From positions 62,001 through 126,000 of the forward strand of contig NZ_JAETZZ010000013.1 of assembly GCF_022627325.1 (NCBI RefSeq): DNA of 64,000 bases. The letters run 5' to 3'. Positions 40,806 through 49,852 of this stretch are shown here, one piece after another. The notes beneath the pieces are model-generated. The model saw only the letters and a program-made list of their open reading frames with translations, searched no databases and was not told the origin of the DNA. Each line of letters begins with the position of its first letter. Position 1 is the first letter of the stretch. Position numbers and translations under genes: made by a program. Source of the stretch: Pseudomonas putida. Its GTDB lineage: Bacteria > Pseudomonadota > Gammaproteobacteria > Pseudomonadales > Pseudomonadaceae.

Positions 40806-41666
40806 CTATGCACTCGACTTCTTGACCAGACTTTGCAGCTTGCGATGCAACATCGAAACATTGCTTCCTTTCGCCACAAACCCTGTTTGGGTCGCTGAAA
40901 GAAGGGCCAGAACTTTATCAGCTTCGGCTTTGCTTGGGAAGGCCCCAAACACGCAACTTCCAGTGCCGGTTAATCGAGCTTCAGTAAATTTACCCAGTAA
41001 ATTCAACGCGTTGCGAACTTCCGGGTAACTTTGCTCTACCACCGGTTGGCAGTCATTTCGACTGTTTCCCTCGGGAACGGGGCGCATCTTAAGGGGGAGG
41101 GAATCACGTGTCAACTGTGGATGTGAAAAAATTTCTACTGTGCTGACAGACACTTGCGGCACCAGCACGACGTACCAGGGTTCTGCCGGGTCGACCGGGG
41201 TCAGTTGCTCACCCACACCTTGGGCGAATGCAGCATGGCCACGCACGAACACCGGGACGTCGGCGCCCAGTGTCAGGCCCAGGGCAGCCAGGCGATCTTC
41301 GTCCCAATCCAGTTGCCACAGGTGCGCCAGCGCCAGCAATGTGGTCGCGGCATCCGAGCTTCCGCCGCCGATACCGCCGCCCATGGGCAGCACCTTGGTC
41401 AGCCAGATATCGGCGCCAAGCCCGGTGCCGGACTGTTCCTGCAGCGTGCGCGCGGCGCGCACGATCAGGTTGCAGTCGTGGGGCACCGCTTCGATTTCGG
41501 TGTGCAGGCGGATCGCGCCGTCTTCACGCAGGGCGAAGGTCAGTTCGTCGCCGTGCTCGAGAAACTGAAAGACAGTCTCCAGTTCGTGGTAACCGTCCGG
41601 ACGGCGGCCGATGATGTGCAGCCACAGGTTGAGCTTGGCCGGGGCGGGCAGGGTGAGCCTGTGCAT
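40806..41666 (-). CDS. ispE: 4-diphosphocytidyl-2-C-methyl-D-erythritol kinase
   Basis: This GHMP-family kinase of the non-mevalonate isoprenoid pathway has 286 residues. It shows the N-terminal substrate motif LPAPAKLNLWLHIIGRRPDGYHEL and the ATP loop LPMGGGIGGGSSDAATTLLAL. The C-terminal motif is RLTGTGSCVFGAF. It lies 3 bp after lolB and before tRNA-Gln, all on the minus strand, so it is part of the lolB-ispE-tRNA-prs set. Confidence 0.97.
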   Translation of the reverse strand: MHRLTLPAPAKLNLWLHIIGRRPDGYHELETVFQFLEHGDELTFALREDGAIRLHTEIEAVPHDCNLIVRAARTLQEQSGTGLGADIWLTKVLPMGGGIGGGSSDAATTLLALAHLWQLDWDEDRLAALGLTLGADVPVFVRGHAAFAQGVGEQLTPVDPAEPWYVVLVPQVSVSTVEIFSHPQLTRDSLPLKMRPVPEGNSRNDCQPVVEQSYPEVRNALNLLGKFTEARLTGTGSCVFGAFPSKAEADKVLALLSATQTGFVAKGSNVSMLHRKLQSLVKKSSA

Positions 41667-41669
41667 CGG

Positions 41670-42287
41670 TCAGTGCCCCAGCTGGCGCGGCTGCCAGTCC
41701 TTGACCACCAGGGTCACGTCGAGGTCCTTGCCGTGCAGTTTCAGGCGCTCGGGCAGCCAGTAGCCGTTCTGCTCGGTGTAGCTCAGGTACTGCACCTGCC
41801 AGCCGTCCTGGTCCAGGCTGGCCAAGCGGCTGTCGCCATCGAGGGTCAGCTTGCTCTTGCTGTCGGGGGCGGGCAGGCCGCGCACCCACCAGACCAGGTG
41901 CGACACCGGCAACTGCCAGCCCAGCTGTTCTTCCAGCAACGCTTCGGGGCTGGCGGCTTCGTAGCGGCCTTGGTTGGCCACTTCCAGTACCACACCGCCG
42001 GGGCGGCCGGTCAGGCGTGCTGCGCCTCGGCCCAGCGGGCCGGCCAGACGGATGTCGTAATAGTCCTGGCGCTGCAACCAGAACAGCGTGCCACTGCCGG
42101 AGTCGCGCGGCGCGCGTATGCCGACCTTGCCGTTGATCTGCCAGCCATCGAGGCTGCTCAATTGCGCTTTATGGGTGCGCCACTGCTGTGGGTCGCCGTG
42201 GCCTTGAAGGGCCTCGCGGCTACCGAAGCCGGCACAGCCAGCCAGCAGGGCGATCAGGGTGAAGGTGATGCAATGGCGCAAAAACAT
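41670..42287 (-). CDS. lolB: Outer-membrane lipoprotein insertion protein LolB
   Basis: LolB receives lipoproteins from LolA and inserts them in the outer membrane. The 205-residue precursor has the lipobox LLAGCAG with Cys near residue 18, so it is itself a lipoprotein. The mature part has the family pattern of alternating strands (WQINGKVGIRAPRDSGSGTLFWLQR). It lies 4 bp after the TPR lipoprotein gene and 3 bp before ispE on the same strand. Confidence 0.93.
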   Translation of the reverse strand: MFLRHCITFTLIALLAGCAGFGSREALQGHGDPQQWRTHKAQLSSLDGWQINGKVGIRAPRDSGSGTLFWLQRQDYYDIRLAGPLGRGAARLTGRPGGVVLEVANQGRYEAASPEALLEEQLGWQLPVSHLVWWVRGLPAPDSKSKLTLDGDSRLASLDQDGWQVQYLSYTEQNGYWLPERLKLHGKDLDVTLVVKDWQPRQLGH

Positions 42288-42291
42288 GGCG

Positions 42292-44013
42292 TTAAAGGGT
42301 CTCGGATCCGGTCAGGCGCAAGACGGTCTTGCGCAGGATGGGGCTGTCGGGCTGGGCCTCGAAGGCCTTGGCCCAGACCTGGCGAGCTTCACGGCGCTTG
42401 CCGTTGGCCCACAGAACCTCGCCCAGGTGAGCAGCCACTTCATGGTCGGGGAAGCGCTCCAGGGCCTGGCGCAGGTAACGCTCGGCCTCCTCGAGGTCAC
42501 CCAGGCGGTAGGCGACCCAGCCCTTGCTGTCGAGGATTGCCGGGTCGTCCGGGGATAGCTCATAGGCCTTGTCGATCAGGGCCTTGGCTTCAGTGTAACG
42601 GGTTGTGCGGTCGGCCAAGGTATAACCCAGGGCGTTCAGCGCCATGGCGTTTTCTGGTTCGCGAGCGATGATGGCGCGCAGGTCTTTTTCCATCTGCGGC
42701 AGGTCGTCACGCTTTTCGGCGAGCATGGCGCGGGTGTAAAGCAGGTTGAGGTCGTCCGGGTAGCGCTGGATGGCCTGTTGCAGCACCTGGTTGGCCTGGG
42801 CGTCCTTGTTGTTGTTGCTGTAGCTTTCCGACTCGATCAGGTAAAGCTGGATGGCGAGCTCCGGCTGCGCCTCGCGGGCCTGGGCCAGTTGGCGGGACGC
42901 CTCGGTGCCACGGCCGTTGGCGATCAGGATATCGGCCTGGCGCAATTGTGCCGGCAGGTAATCCGGGCCCGGGCCGACCAGCGCGTATTCGCTCAGGGCT
43001 CCGGCGGGGTCGTGGCGTTCTTCGGCAATACGGCCCAGGTTCAGGTGGGCGGCGTCGACGTTGCTGTCACGCTCGATCAGCTCGCGCAGGTAGCTCTCGG
43101 CCTCATCCCAGTCCTTGTTCTCCAGGCATACCAGCGCCAGCGAGTAACGCAGCTCGTCATCATCGGGGTATTGCTGGACCAGGCTGATGAACTCGGCCTT
43201 GGCATCGGCGATGCGGTCCTGTTCGACCAGGGTGCGCGCATAGGTCAGCCGCAGGCGCTTGTCGTCTGGGTTATCGCGAATCGCCCCGCGCAGCAGTGGC
43301 AGCGCTTCCGGGCCGCGGTCCAGGGCCTGGAGCAGGCGGGCGCGCAGCAGGGTCGAAGCGATCTCGCCATTTTGCGCCGGGTGCGACTCAAGCAGCTCGA
43401 GGGCTTCTTCAGCCTTGCCATCCTGATTCAGCAGCAGGGCCTTGCCGAACACCAGCTGGTTGTTGTCGGGGTACTTGACCAGCAGGCGGTCGAAACTCTG
43501 CATCAGGCCGTCGCGGGTGCTCTGGTCGGTTTCGGCGGCCGACAGGGCGAGGAAATCGAAGTGCGTGTCGCCCTGGCCTTGCAGCACCTTCTCCATATAG
43601 GTCATGGAGTCGTCATAGCGGCCTGCCCGCGCCAGCTGGATGGCAGCGGCGCGCTGGGCGTCGAGGTTTTGTGGGTCGTTGCGGGCCCAGATCAGTGCGC
43701 TGTCCAAGGCCGGCTCGTCGGCGCCGAGGTACTCGGCGATGCGGTAGGCGCGCTCGGACACGCCCGGGTCCTGGGTTTTCTCGGCCTGGTCGGTGTAGTT
43801 GGCCAGGGCGATATCGAACCGGTTGCGCTGGCCGGCGAGTTCGGCCACCAGCAGGCTATAGAGCGTGTCCTGCTTGAACGACCCATACACCACGGGCTTG
43901 TCGGCCTCTGCCTTGCCGGCTTCGGCAACGGGAGGCTCGGCCTTGTGTGGGGCCAGGCTCTGGCAGCCCTGGAGCAGGGCGAAGGCAAGCAGCAGTGCGT
44001 AGGGTCTGTTCAT
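42292..44013 (-). CDS. TPR-repeat lipoprotein
   Basis: This 573-residue precursor starts at the ATG at 44013 (MNRPYALLLAFALLQGCQSL) with the lipobox LLQGC. The rest consists of tetratricopeptide repeats, for example YSLALVCLENKDWDEAESYLRELIERD and LDSKGWVAYRLGDLEEAERYLRQALERFPDHEVAAHLGEVLW. It likely serves as a scaffold at the outer membrane. It is the first gene of the minus-strand set with lolB and ispE and is divergent from hemA. A conserved TPR protein is found here in Pseudomonas; the exact partner is unknown to me. Confidence 0.9.
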   Translation of the reverse strand: MNRPYALLLAFALLQGCQSLAPHKAEPPVAEAGKAEADKPVVYGSFKQDTLYSLLVAELAGQRNRFDIALANYTDQAEKTQDPGVSERAYRIAEYLGADEPALDSALIWARNDPQNLDAQRAAAIQLARAGRYDDSMTYMEKVLQGQGDTHFDFLALSAAETDQSTRDGLMQSFDRLLVKYPDNNQLVFGKALLLNQDGKAEEALELLESHPAQNGEIASTLLRARLLQALDRGPEALPLLRGAIRDNPDDKRLRLTYARTLVEQDRIADAKAEFISLVQQYPDDDELRYSLALVCLENKDWDEAESYLRELIERDSNVDAAHLNLGRIAEERHDPAGALSEYALVGPGPDYLPAQLRQADILIANGRGTEASRQLAQAREAQPELAIQLYLIESESYSNNNKDAQANQVLQQAIQRYPDDLNLLYTRAMLAEKRDDLPQMEKDLRAIIAREPENAMALNALGYTLADRTTRYTEAKALIDKAYELSPDDPAILDSKGWVAYRLGDLEEAERYLRQALERFPDHEVAAHLGEVLWANGKRREARQVWAKAFEAQPDSPILRKTVLRLTGSETL

Positions 44014-44447
44014 ATGAAGAGGCTTAGAAGGACTTACCGGCGGTCGGAGCATGATGACACAAGCGCGGGGGCAAACCCACCTGCGAAGGTCGTGCTTTAC
44101 AGCGTTGCTGGTGATTAGGTGGGACAGCGGGGTAGGTGGGATGTTCACTGCCCTGTGGCTTGTCGCCGCCGGCTCGGCAACGCGCCAGTCTGACTGCTTT
44201 CAAGTGTTGGCCAAGGGCTTGAGCCTGGATATCGTCAATTTTTATAGGCGATAAAGGGCATGTTTCCCGCTCCCTGGCCCTTTTTTTGACATGGGTTTCG
44301 GGACCCAGGGGCAATGGCCCCTGGCGAGGGGTTGGCAAGGTTTCGCGGCCTGCGCGCCTCACCCTCACGACAATAGCGAACGGTGGTTGTTCTAAAACCT
44401 GCGAAAGAGGACAATTATCGGCTTCTCGTCACAACCAGCGACCTTGC
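44014..44447. other. Divergent region between the TPR gene and hemA
   Basis: No gene is visible in this 434-bp gap. A perfect hairpin (CCAGGGGC-AATG-GCCCCTGG, 44305-44324) lies about 125 bp before hemA and would be part of its leader if transcription starts near TTGACA at 44286. Promoters for both genes must lie here. Confidence 0.45.
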
Positions 44448-45725
44448 ATGGCCTTTCTTGCACTTGGTATCAACCATAAGACTGCCTCGGTAGACGTACG
44501 CGAGCGCGTGGCGTTTACCCCAGAGCAGCTGGTCGACGCCCTGCAGCAGCTTTGTCGGCTGACCGCCAGCCGTGAAGCGGCGATCCTGTCGACCTGCAAC
44601 CGCAGCGAGCTCTATATAGAACAGGATCAGTTGTCCGCCGAGGCGGTCCTGCAGTGGCTGGCCGATTATCACCGCCTTAGCCTGGATGAGCTGCGCGCCA
44701 GTGCCTACATCCATGAAGAGCATGATGCCGTCCGGCACATGATGCGGGTTGCCTCGGGCCTCGACTCGCTGGTACTTGGCGAACCGCAGATCCTGGGCCA
44801 GATGAAGTCGGCCTATGCCGTGGCGCGCGAGGCTGGCACCGTGGGCCCGCTCCTCGGGCGCCTGTTCCAGGCCACCTTCAGCGCAGCCAAACAGGTGCGT
44901 ACCGACACCGCGATCGGCGAGAACCCGGTGTCGGTGGCGTTCGCTGCGGTCAGCCTGGCGCGGCAGATCTTCAGTGACCTGGGGCGCAGCCAGGCGCTGC
45001 TGATCGGCGCCGGTGAAACCATCACCCTGGTTGCTCGCCACCTGCATGAGCAGGGCGTGCGCCGTATCGTCGTGGCCAACCGTACACTGGAGCGGGCCAG
45101 CCTGCTGGCCGAGCAGTTCGGGGCTCACGCCGTGTTGCTGGCCGATATCCCACAAGAGCTGGCGCACAGCGACATCGTCATCAGCTCGACCGCCAGCCAA
45201 CTGCCCATCCTGGGCAAGGGCGCGGTGGAAAGCGCGCTGAAGCAGCGCCGGCACAAGCCGATCTTCATGGTCGACATCGCCGTGCCGCGCGACATCGAGC
45301 CGGAGGTGGGTGAGCTCGACGACGTGTACCTGTATACCGTCGATGACCTGCACGAAGTGGTCGCGGAAAACCTCAAAAGCCGCCAGGGCGCGGCCCAGGC
45401 GGCCGAAGAGCTGGTCTCGGTGGGCGCCGAAGACTTCATGGTGCGTCTGCGCGAACTGGCTGCGGTCGATGTGTTGCGCGCCTATCGCCAGCAAAGCGAG
45501 CGCCTGCGCGACGAAGAACTGCAAAAGGCCCAGCGTCTGCTGGCCAACGGTGGCAACCCCGAGGAGGTACTGGCGCAACTGGCCCGGGGGCTGACCAACA
45601 AACTCCTGCATGCGCCCAGCGTGCAGTTGAAAAAGCTCTCGGCCGAGGGCCGCCTCGATGCGCTGGCCATGGCCCAGGAACTCTTTGCCCTCAACGAGGG
45701 CTCGACGGACAAATCCTTGCAATGA
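44448..45725 (+). CDS. hemA: Glutamyl-tRNA reductase
   Basis: This NADPH-dependent enzyme converts glutamyl-tRNA to glutamate-1-semialdehyde, the first step of haem synthesis. It has 425 residues. The N-terminus MAFLALGINHKTASVDVRER and the catalytic Cys in ILSTCNRSELY (residue ~50) are diagnostic. The NADPH domain has LLIGAGETITLVARHL, and a C-terminal dimerisation helix is present. The start at 44448 was chosen for this N-terminus. It overlaps prfA by 4 bp (ATGA), the classic hemA-prfA-prmC operon. Confidence 0.97.
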   Translation: MAFLALGINHKTASVDVRERVAFTPEQLVDALQQLCRLTASREAAILSTCNRSELYIEQDQLSAEAVLQWLADYHRLSLDELRASAYIHEEHDAVRHMMRVASGLDSLVLGEPQILGQMKSAYAVAREAGTVGPLLGRLFQATFSAAKQVRTDTAIGENPVSVAFAAVSLARQIFSDLGRSQALLIGAGETITLVARHLHEQGVRRIVVANRTLERASLLAEQFGAHAVLLADIPQELAHSDIVISSTASQLPILGKGAVESALKQRRHKPIFMVDIAVPRDIEPEVGELDDVYLYTVDDLHEVVAENLKSRQGAAQAAEELVSVGAEDFMVRLRELAAVDVLRAYRQQSERLRDEELQKAQRLLANGGNPEEVLAQLARGLTNKLLHAPSVQLKKLSAEGRLDALAMAQELFALNEGSTDKSLQ

Positions 45726-46804
45726 AAGCGTCGCTGCTGAACAAACTGGACACGCTCCAGGACCGCTTCGAGGAACTCACCGCCTTGCTGGGTGATGCCG
45801 AAGTCATTTCCGACCAGGCGCGCTTTCGCGCCTATTCTCGCGAATACGCCGAAGTGGAGCCGGTGATCGGCGCCTATAAAGAGTGGCGCAAGGTGCAGGA
45901 CGACCTCGAAGGTGCCCAGGCGCTGCTCAAGGACGCCGACCCCGATATGCGCGAAATGGCTGTGGAAGAAGTACGCGAAGCCAAGGAGCAACTGCTGGGG
46001 CTGGAGTCGCAGCTGCAACGCATGCTGTTGCCTAAAGACCCCAATGACGGGCGCAACGTGTTCCTCGAAATTCGCGCAGGCACCGGTGGCGACGAGGCGG
46101 CCATCTTCTCGGGCGATCTGTTCCGCATGTATTCGCGCTATGCCGAACGGCGCGGCTGGCGCCTTGAAATTCTCTCCGAGAACGAAGGCGAGCACGGCGG
46201 CTATAAAGAGATCATCGCCCGCGTCGAAGGCGACAGCGTTTACGGCAAGCTCAAGTTCGAGTCTGGCGCGCACCGCGTGCAGCGCGTGCCTGAAACCGAA
46301 TCGCAAGGCCGTATCCACACCTCGGCGTGTACTGTCGCGGTGCTGCCCGAGCCGGATGAACAAGTGGCTATCGAGATCAACCCGGCCGATTTGCGCGTGG
46401 ACACCTACCGCGCATCCGGCGCCGGTGGCCAGCACGTCAACAAAACAGACTCGGCCATTCGCATCACCCACTTGCCTACTGGCATCGTGGTGGAGTGCCA
46501 GGAGGAGCGTTCGCAGCACAAGAACCGCGCCCGAGCCATGTCCTGGCTGTCGGCCAAGCTCAATGACATGCAGACCAGCGCGGCGCAGAACGCCATCGCC
46601 AGTGAACGTAAACTGCTGGTCGGTTCGGGCGACCGCTCAGAGCGTATCCGTACCTACAATTATCCACAGGGGCGGGTGACCGATCACCGTATCAACCTGA
46701 CCTTGTATTCCCTCGACGATATCCTTGCCGGGGGCGTGGACGCGGTGATCGAACCGTTGCTGGCTGAATACCAGGCTGATCAGCTGGCGGCACTGGGGGA
46801 TTGA
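45722..46804 (+). CDS. prfA: Peptide chain release factor 1
   Basis: RF1 recognises UAA and UAG stop codons. It has 360 residues, with the codon-reading loop PETESQGRIHTSACTVAVLPE (PxT-type segment) and the peptidyl-transferase GGQ motif in ASGAGGQHVNKTDSAIRITH. The gene overlaps hemA by 4 bp and the next gene, its own methylase prmC, by 1 bp, consistent with translational coupling. Confidence 0.97.
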   Translation: MKASLLNKLDTLQDRFEELTALLGDAEVISDQARFRAYSREYAEVEPVIGAYKEWRKVQDDLEGAQALLKDADPDMREMAVEEVREAKEQLLGLESQLQRMLLPKDPNDGRNVFLEIRAGTGGDEAAIFSGDLFRMYSRYAERRGWRLEILSENEGEHGGYKEIIARVEGDSVYGKLKFESGAHRVQRVPETESQGRIHTSACTVAVLPEPDEQVAIEINPADLRVDTYRASGAGGQHVNKTDSAIRITHLPTGIVVECQEERSQHKNRARAMSWLSAKLNDMQTSAAQNAIASERKLLVGSGDRSERIRTYNYPQGRVTDHRINLTLYSLDDILAGGVDAVIEPLLAEYQADQLAALGD

Positions 46805-47634
46805 TGACCATCATCGCCAGCCTGCTGCGCACTGCGCAATTGCCGGATTCGCCCACCGCACGCCTGGACGCCGAACTGCTGCTGGCAGCGGCCATCGGCA
46901 AGTCTCGCAGCTACCTGCATACATGGCCTGAGCGCATCGTCAGCAGCGAGGATGCGCAGACCTACGCGGGCTACCTCGAGCGTCGCCGGGGTGGCGAGCC
47001 CGTTGCCTACATTCTGGGCCAACAGGGCTTCTGGAAACTCGACCTGGAAGTGGCACCACACACGTTGATTCCGCGCCCTGATACCGAGCTTCTGGTCGAG
47101 ACGGCGCTTGAGCTGCAGCCTGCAACGCCCGCCAAGGTGCTCGACCTGGGCACCGGCACTGGCGCGATAGCGCTGGCCTTGGCCAGCGAGCGCCCGGCCT
47201 GGCAGGTCACGGCACTGGACCGGGTCGAGGAAGCGGTAGCACTGGCTGAGCGTAATCGTCAACGCTTGGGCCTGGGTAACGTGAAGGTGCTCGCCAGCCA
47301 CTGGTTCAGTGCCTTGAGCGGGGAGCGTTTCGACCTGATCCTCAGCAACCCGCCGTACATCGCTGCCCAAGACCCGCACCTGGCTGCCGGTGATGTGCGC
47401 TTCGAGCCCAGCAGTGCACTGGTGGCCGGGGACGATGGCCTGGACGACCTGCGGCTGATCGTTGGCCAGGCACCGGCGCATCTGCTGCCCGGTGGCTGGC
47501 TGCTGCTGGAACACGGTTACGACCAGGCACAGGCGGTGCGCGCGCTGCTGGCCGGGCAAGGTTTCATCGAGGTGGCCAGCCGCAAGGACCTGGGCGGTCA
47601 CGAACGTATTTCCCTGGGGCGCCTGCCATGCTGA
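46804..47634 (+). CDS. prmC: Release factor glutamine methyltransferase
   Basis: PrmC methylates the GGQ glutamine of release factors. It has 276 residues from the ATG at 46804, which overlaps the prfA stop (TGATG). Features are the AdoMet site VLDLGTGTGAIALALASERP and the catalytic NPPY motif in FDLILSNPPYIAAQDPHL. An N-terminal helical domain for release-factor binding comes first (residues 1-80). Its end overlaps moeB by 7 bp. Confidence 0.96.
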   Translation: MTIIASLLRTAQLPDSPTARLDAELLLAAAIGKSRSYLHTWPERIVSSEDAQTYAGYLERRRGGEPVAYILGQQGFWKLDLEVAPHTLIPRPDTELLVETALELQPATPAKVLDLGTGTGAIALALASERPAWQVTALDRVEEAVALAERNRQRLGLGNVKVLASHWFSALSGERFDLILSNPPYIAAQDPHLAAGDVRFEPSSALVAGDDGLDDLRLIVGQAPAHLLPGGWLLLEHGYDQAQAVRALLAGQGFIEVASRKDLGGHERISLGRLPC

Positions 47635-48383
47635 CCGATCAGGAATTGTTGCGTTACAGCCGGCAGATCCTGCTGGCACAGGTGGACATCGAAGGCCAGT
47701 TGCGCCTCAAGCAAAGCAAGGCGCTGATCATCGGCTTGGGTGGTCTGGGCTCACCGGTGGCGCTCTACTTGGCTGCCGCGGGTGTGGGTGAGCTGCACCT
47801 GGCGGACTTCGATACCGTCGACCTGACCAACCTGCAGCGTCAGGTCATCCATGACAGTGGCAGCGTTGGCATGAGCAAGGTGGACTCGGCGCTGCAGCGG
47901 CTTGCGGCCATCAACCCTGAAATCACCTTGGTCGCCCACCGTCAGGCGCTGGACGAAGATTCCCTGGCTGCTGCGGTAGCAGCCGTCGACCTGGTGCTGG
48001 ACTGTTCCGACAACTTCGGTACCCGTGAGGCCGTCAATGCAGCGTGCTTCGCCCACGGTAAGCCGCTGGTCAGTGGGGCAGCCATCCGCCTCGAAGGGCA
48101 GCTGTCGGTGTTCGACCCTCGGCGCGATTACAGCCCTTGCTACCATTGCCTGTATGGCCATGGCAGCGAAGACGAGCTGACCTGCAGCGAAGCCGGCGTG
48201 ATCGGCCCGCTGGTGGGGCTGGTCGGCAGCCTGCAGGCGCTGGAAGCCATGAAACTGCTGGCGTGTTTTGGCGAGCCGCTGGTGGGCCGCTTGCTGCTGA
48301 TCGACGCCATGGGCACGCGCCTGCGTGAGTTGCGGGTCAAGCGCGACCCGGCTTGTGCGGTGTGTGGCAAACGCGATGGCTGA
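47628..48383 (+). CDS. moeB: Molybdopterin-synthase adenylyltransferase (MoeB/ThiF family)
   Basis: This E1-like enzyme activates the C-terminus of the MoaD sulfur carrier by adenylation. It has 251 residues. The nucleotide-binding motif is ALIIGLGGLGSPVALYLAAAG, the adenylation site is DFDTVDLTNLQRQVIH and the Asp site is DLVLDCSDNFGTR. The zinc cysteines are in CYHCLYG and the C-terminal CAVCGK. It is in the hemA-prfA-prmC-moeB-murI run with overlapping ends, as in Pseudomonas generally. Confidence 0.94.
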   Translation: MLTDQELLRYSRQILLAQVDIEGQLRLKQSKALIIGLGGLGSPVALYLAAAGVGELHLADFDTVDLTNLQRQVIHDSGSVGMSKVDSALQRLAAINPEITLVAHRQALDEDSLAAAVAAVDLVLDCSDNFGTREAVNAACFAHGKPLVSGAAIRLEGQLSVFDPRRDYSPCYHCLYGHGSEDELTCSEAGVIGPLVGLVGSLQALEAMKLLACFGEPLVGRLLLIDAMGTRLRELRVKRDPACAVCGKRDG

Positions 48384-49173
48384 GCGCTCGGCAGCGGTTG
48401 GCGTGATGGACTCCGGGGTCGGCGGTTTGTCCGTGCTGGCTGAGATCCAGCGCTTGCTGCCCAGCGAGTCGCTGCTCTATGTGGCCGATTGCGGGCATGT
48501 GCCGTATGGCGAGAAAACCCCCGACTACATCCGCCAGCGTTGCCGGCGCATTGCCGAGTTTTTCCAGGCGCAGGGTGCCAAGGCGATGGTCCTGGCCTGC
48601 AACACGGCAACCGTGGCAGCGGTTGCCGACCTGCGTGAGCTTTACCCCGACTGGCCGCTGGTAGGCATGGAGCCGGCCGTGAAGCCTGCTGCTGCCGCCA
48701 CCCGTTCTGGCGTGGTCGGTGTGCTGGCCACTACCGGCACCTTGCAGAGCGCTAAGTTCGCCGCCTTGCTCGACCGCTTCGCCAGCGACGTACGCGTGGT
48801 CACCCAGCCTTGCCCTGGGCTGGTCGAGCTGATCGAGACGGGTGACCTGGGTAGCCCGCAATTGCGCCAGCTGTTGCTTGGGTACTTGCAGCCCTTGCTT
48901 GCGGCAGGGTGCGATACGTTGATTCTCGGGTGTACCCATTACCCATTCCTGCGCCCATTGCTGGCCGGGATGGTGCCCGCCGACGTCGCTATCATCGATA
49001 CCGGGGCGGCGGTGGCGCGCCAACTGCAACGGTTACTCGCCGCGCGCGGGCTGCTGGCCGAAGGGCCGGCACGCGAAGCGGCATTCTGGACCAGCGCCGA
49101 GCCGCGGTCATTGGAAACCATCCTTCCTGTGCTGTGGAATACGTCGGGTAGTGTGAAAAAGTTCGAGTTGTAA
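48376..49173 (+). CDS. murI: Glutamate racemase
   Basis: MurI makes D-glutamate for peptidoglycan. It has 265 residues from the ATG at 48376, overlapping moeB by 8 bp. The two catalytic cysteines are in MVLACNTATVAA (residue ~74) and ILGCTHYPFLRP (residue ~185). The start motif VGVMDSGVGGLSVLAEIQ is typical. It is the last gene of the operon. Confidence 0.96.
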   Translation: MAERSAAVGVMDSGVGGLSVLAEIQRLLPSESLLYVADCGHVPYGEKTPDYIRQRCRRIAEFFQAQGAKAMVLACNTATVAAVADLRELYPDWPLVGMEPAVKPAAAATRSGVVGVLATTGTLQSAKFAALLDRFASDVRVVTQPCPGLVELIETGDLGSPQLRQLLLGYLQPLLAAGCDTLILGCTHYPFLRPLLAGMVPADVAIIDTGAAVARQLQRLLAARGLLAEGPAREAAFWTSAEPRSLETILPVLWNTSGSVKKFEL

Positions 49174-49277
49174 AAAAAACGTGAAAACAGCTGAACTATC
49201 GTCCCACTCCTGATTTCTATGTTTTGCCTGCCATGAGGCAAACACTTACAACAGCATTGGAAAGAAGGATGTTTCTC

Positions 49278-49796
49278 ATGAGGAAACTGCTCGGCTTGGC
49301 GGCGGCTGCCGCCATTACTTTGGGACAAGTCGCGGCAGTGCAAGCTGCCGATGTTTCGTTATCGGTGGGGCAGACGGGGGACTCCACGCAAGTTTACCGC
49401 CTGGGTCTGCAGTCAAACTGGGATGCCAGCTGGTGGCAGACGAGCGTCGGTCGGCTGACGGGTTATTGGGACGGTGCTTACACCTATTGGGACGGCGACG
49501 AGACGGCGAGCAACCATAGCCTGTCTTTCGCACCTGTATTCGTCTACGAGTTCGCCGGTGAGTCGGTGAAGCCCTACATCGAAGCAGGGATCGGTGTGGC
49601 TGCATTTTCCAGCACCGAACTTGAAAGCAACGAGTTGGGCTCGTCATTCCAGTTCGAAGACCGCATCGGTTTCGGGCTGCGTTTTGCAGGTGGGCATGAG
49701 ATTGGCGTGCGGGCAATCCACTATTCCAATGCCGGCATCAAACAGCCCAATGATGGGGTCGAGAGCTACAGCCTGCATTACCGCATGGCACTTTGA
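49278..49796 (+). CDS. Lipid A 3-O-deacylase-like outer-membrane protein (PagL family)
   Basis: This 172-residue precursor has a signal peptide (MRKLLGLAAAAAITLGQVAAVQA), followed by a small beta barrel rich in Trp and Tyr. The His-x-Ser pair of PagL is visible in AIHYSNAGIKQPNDG, and a possible acidic partner follows in GVESYSL. PagL-type enzymes remove the 3-linked acyl chain of lipid A at the outer membrane. The ATG at 49278 has AAGGA about 11 bases upstream; ATGs further upstream are less suitable. It lies 104 bp after murI and ends in a strong terminator. Confidence 0.88.
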   Translation: MRKLLGLAAAAAITLGQVAAVQAADVSLSVGQTGDSTQVYRLGLQSNWDASWWQTSVGRLTGYWDGAYTYWDGDETASNHSLSFAPVFVYEFAGESVKPYIEAGIGVAAFSSTELESNELGSSFQFEDRIGFGLRFAGGHEIGVRAIHYSNAGIKQPNDGVESYSLHYRMAL

Positions 49797-49803
49797 AGTT
49801 GTC

Positions 49804-49841
49804 TTGCCATCCACTTCGCGGGGCCGCGAAGGGGATGGCAA
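49804..49841. terminator. Bidirectional terminator between pagL-like and SDR genes
   Basis: The arms TTGCCATCC and GGATGGCAA enclose a second stem CTTCGCGG / CCGCGAAG with a 2-base loop, a nearly perfect 38-base hairpin between convergent genes. Confidence 0.85.
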
Positions 49842-49852
49842 ACCCCCATCAC

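Noticed and set aside
42778..44118. Long plus-strand frame of 446 codons opposite the TPR gene.
   Set aside because: It is antisense to a gene with clear signal peptide and TPR repeats; its length reflects high GC content.
44415..45722. Minus-strand frame of 435 codons opposite hemA.
   Set aside because: Shadow of hemA, which has all catalytic motifs on the other strand.
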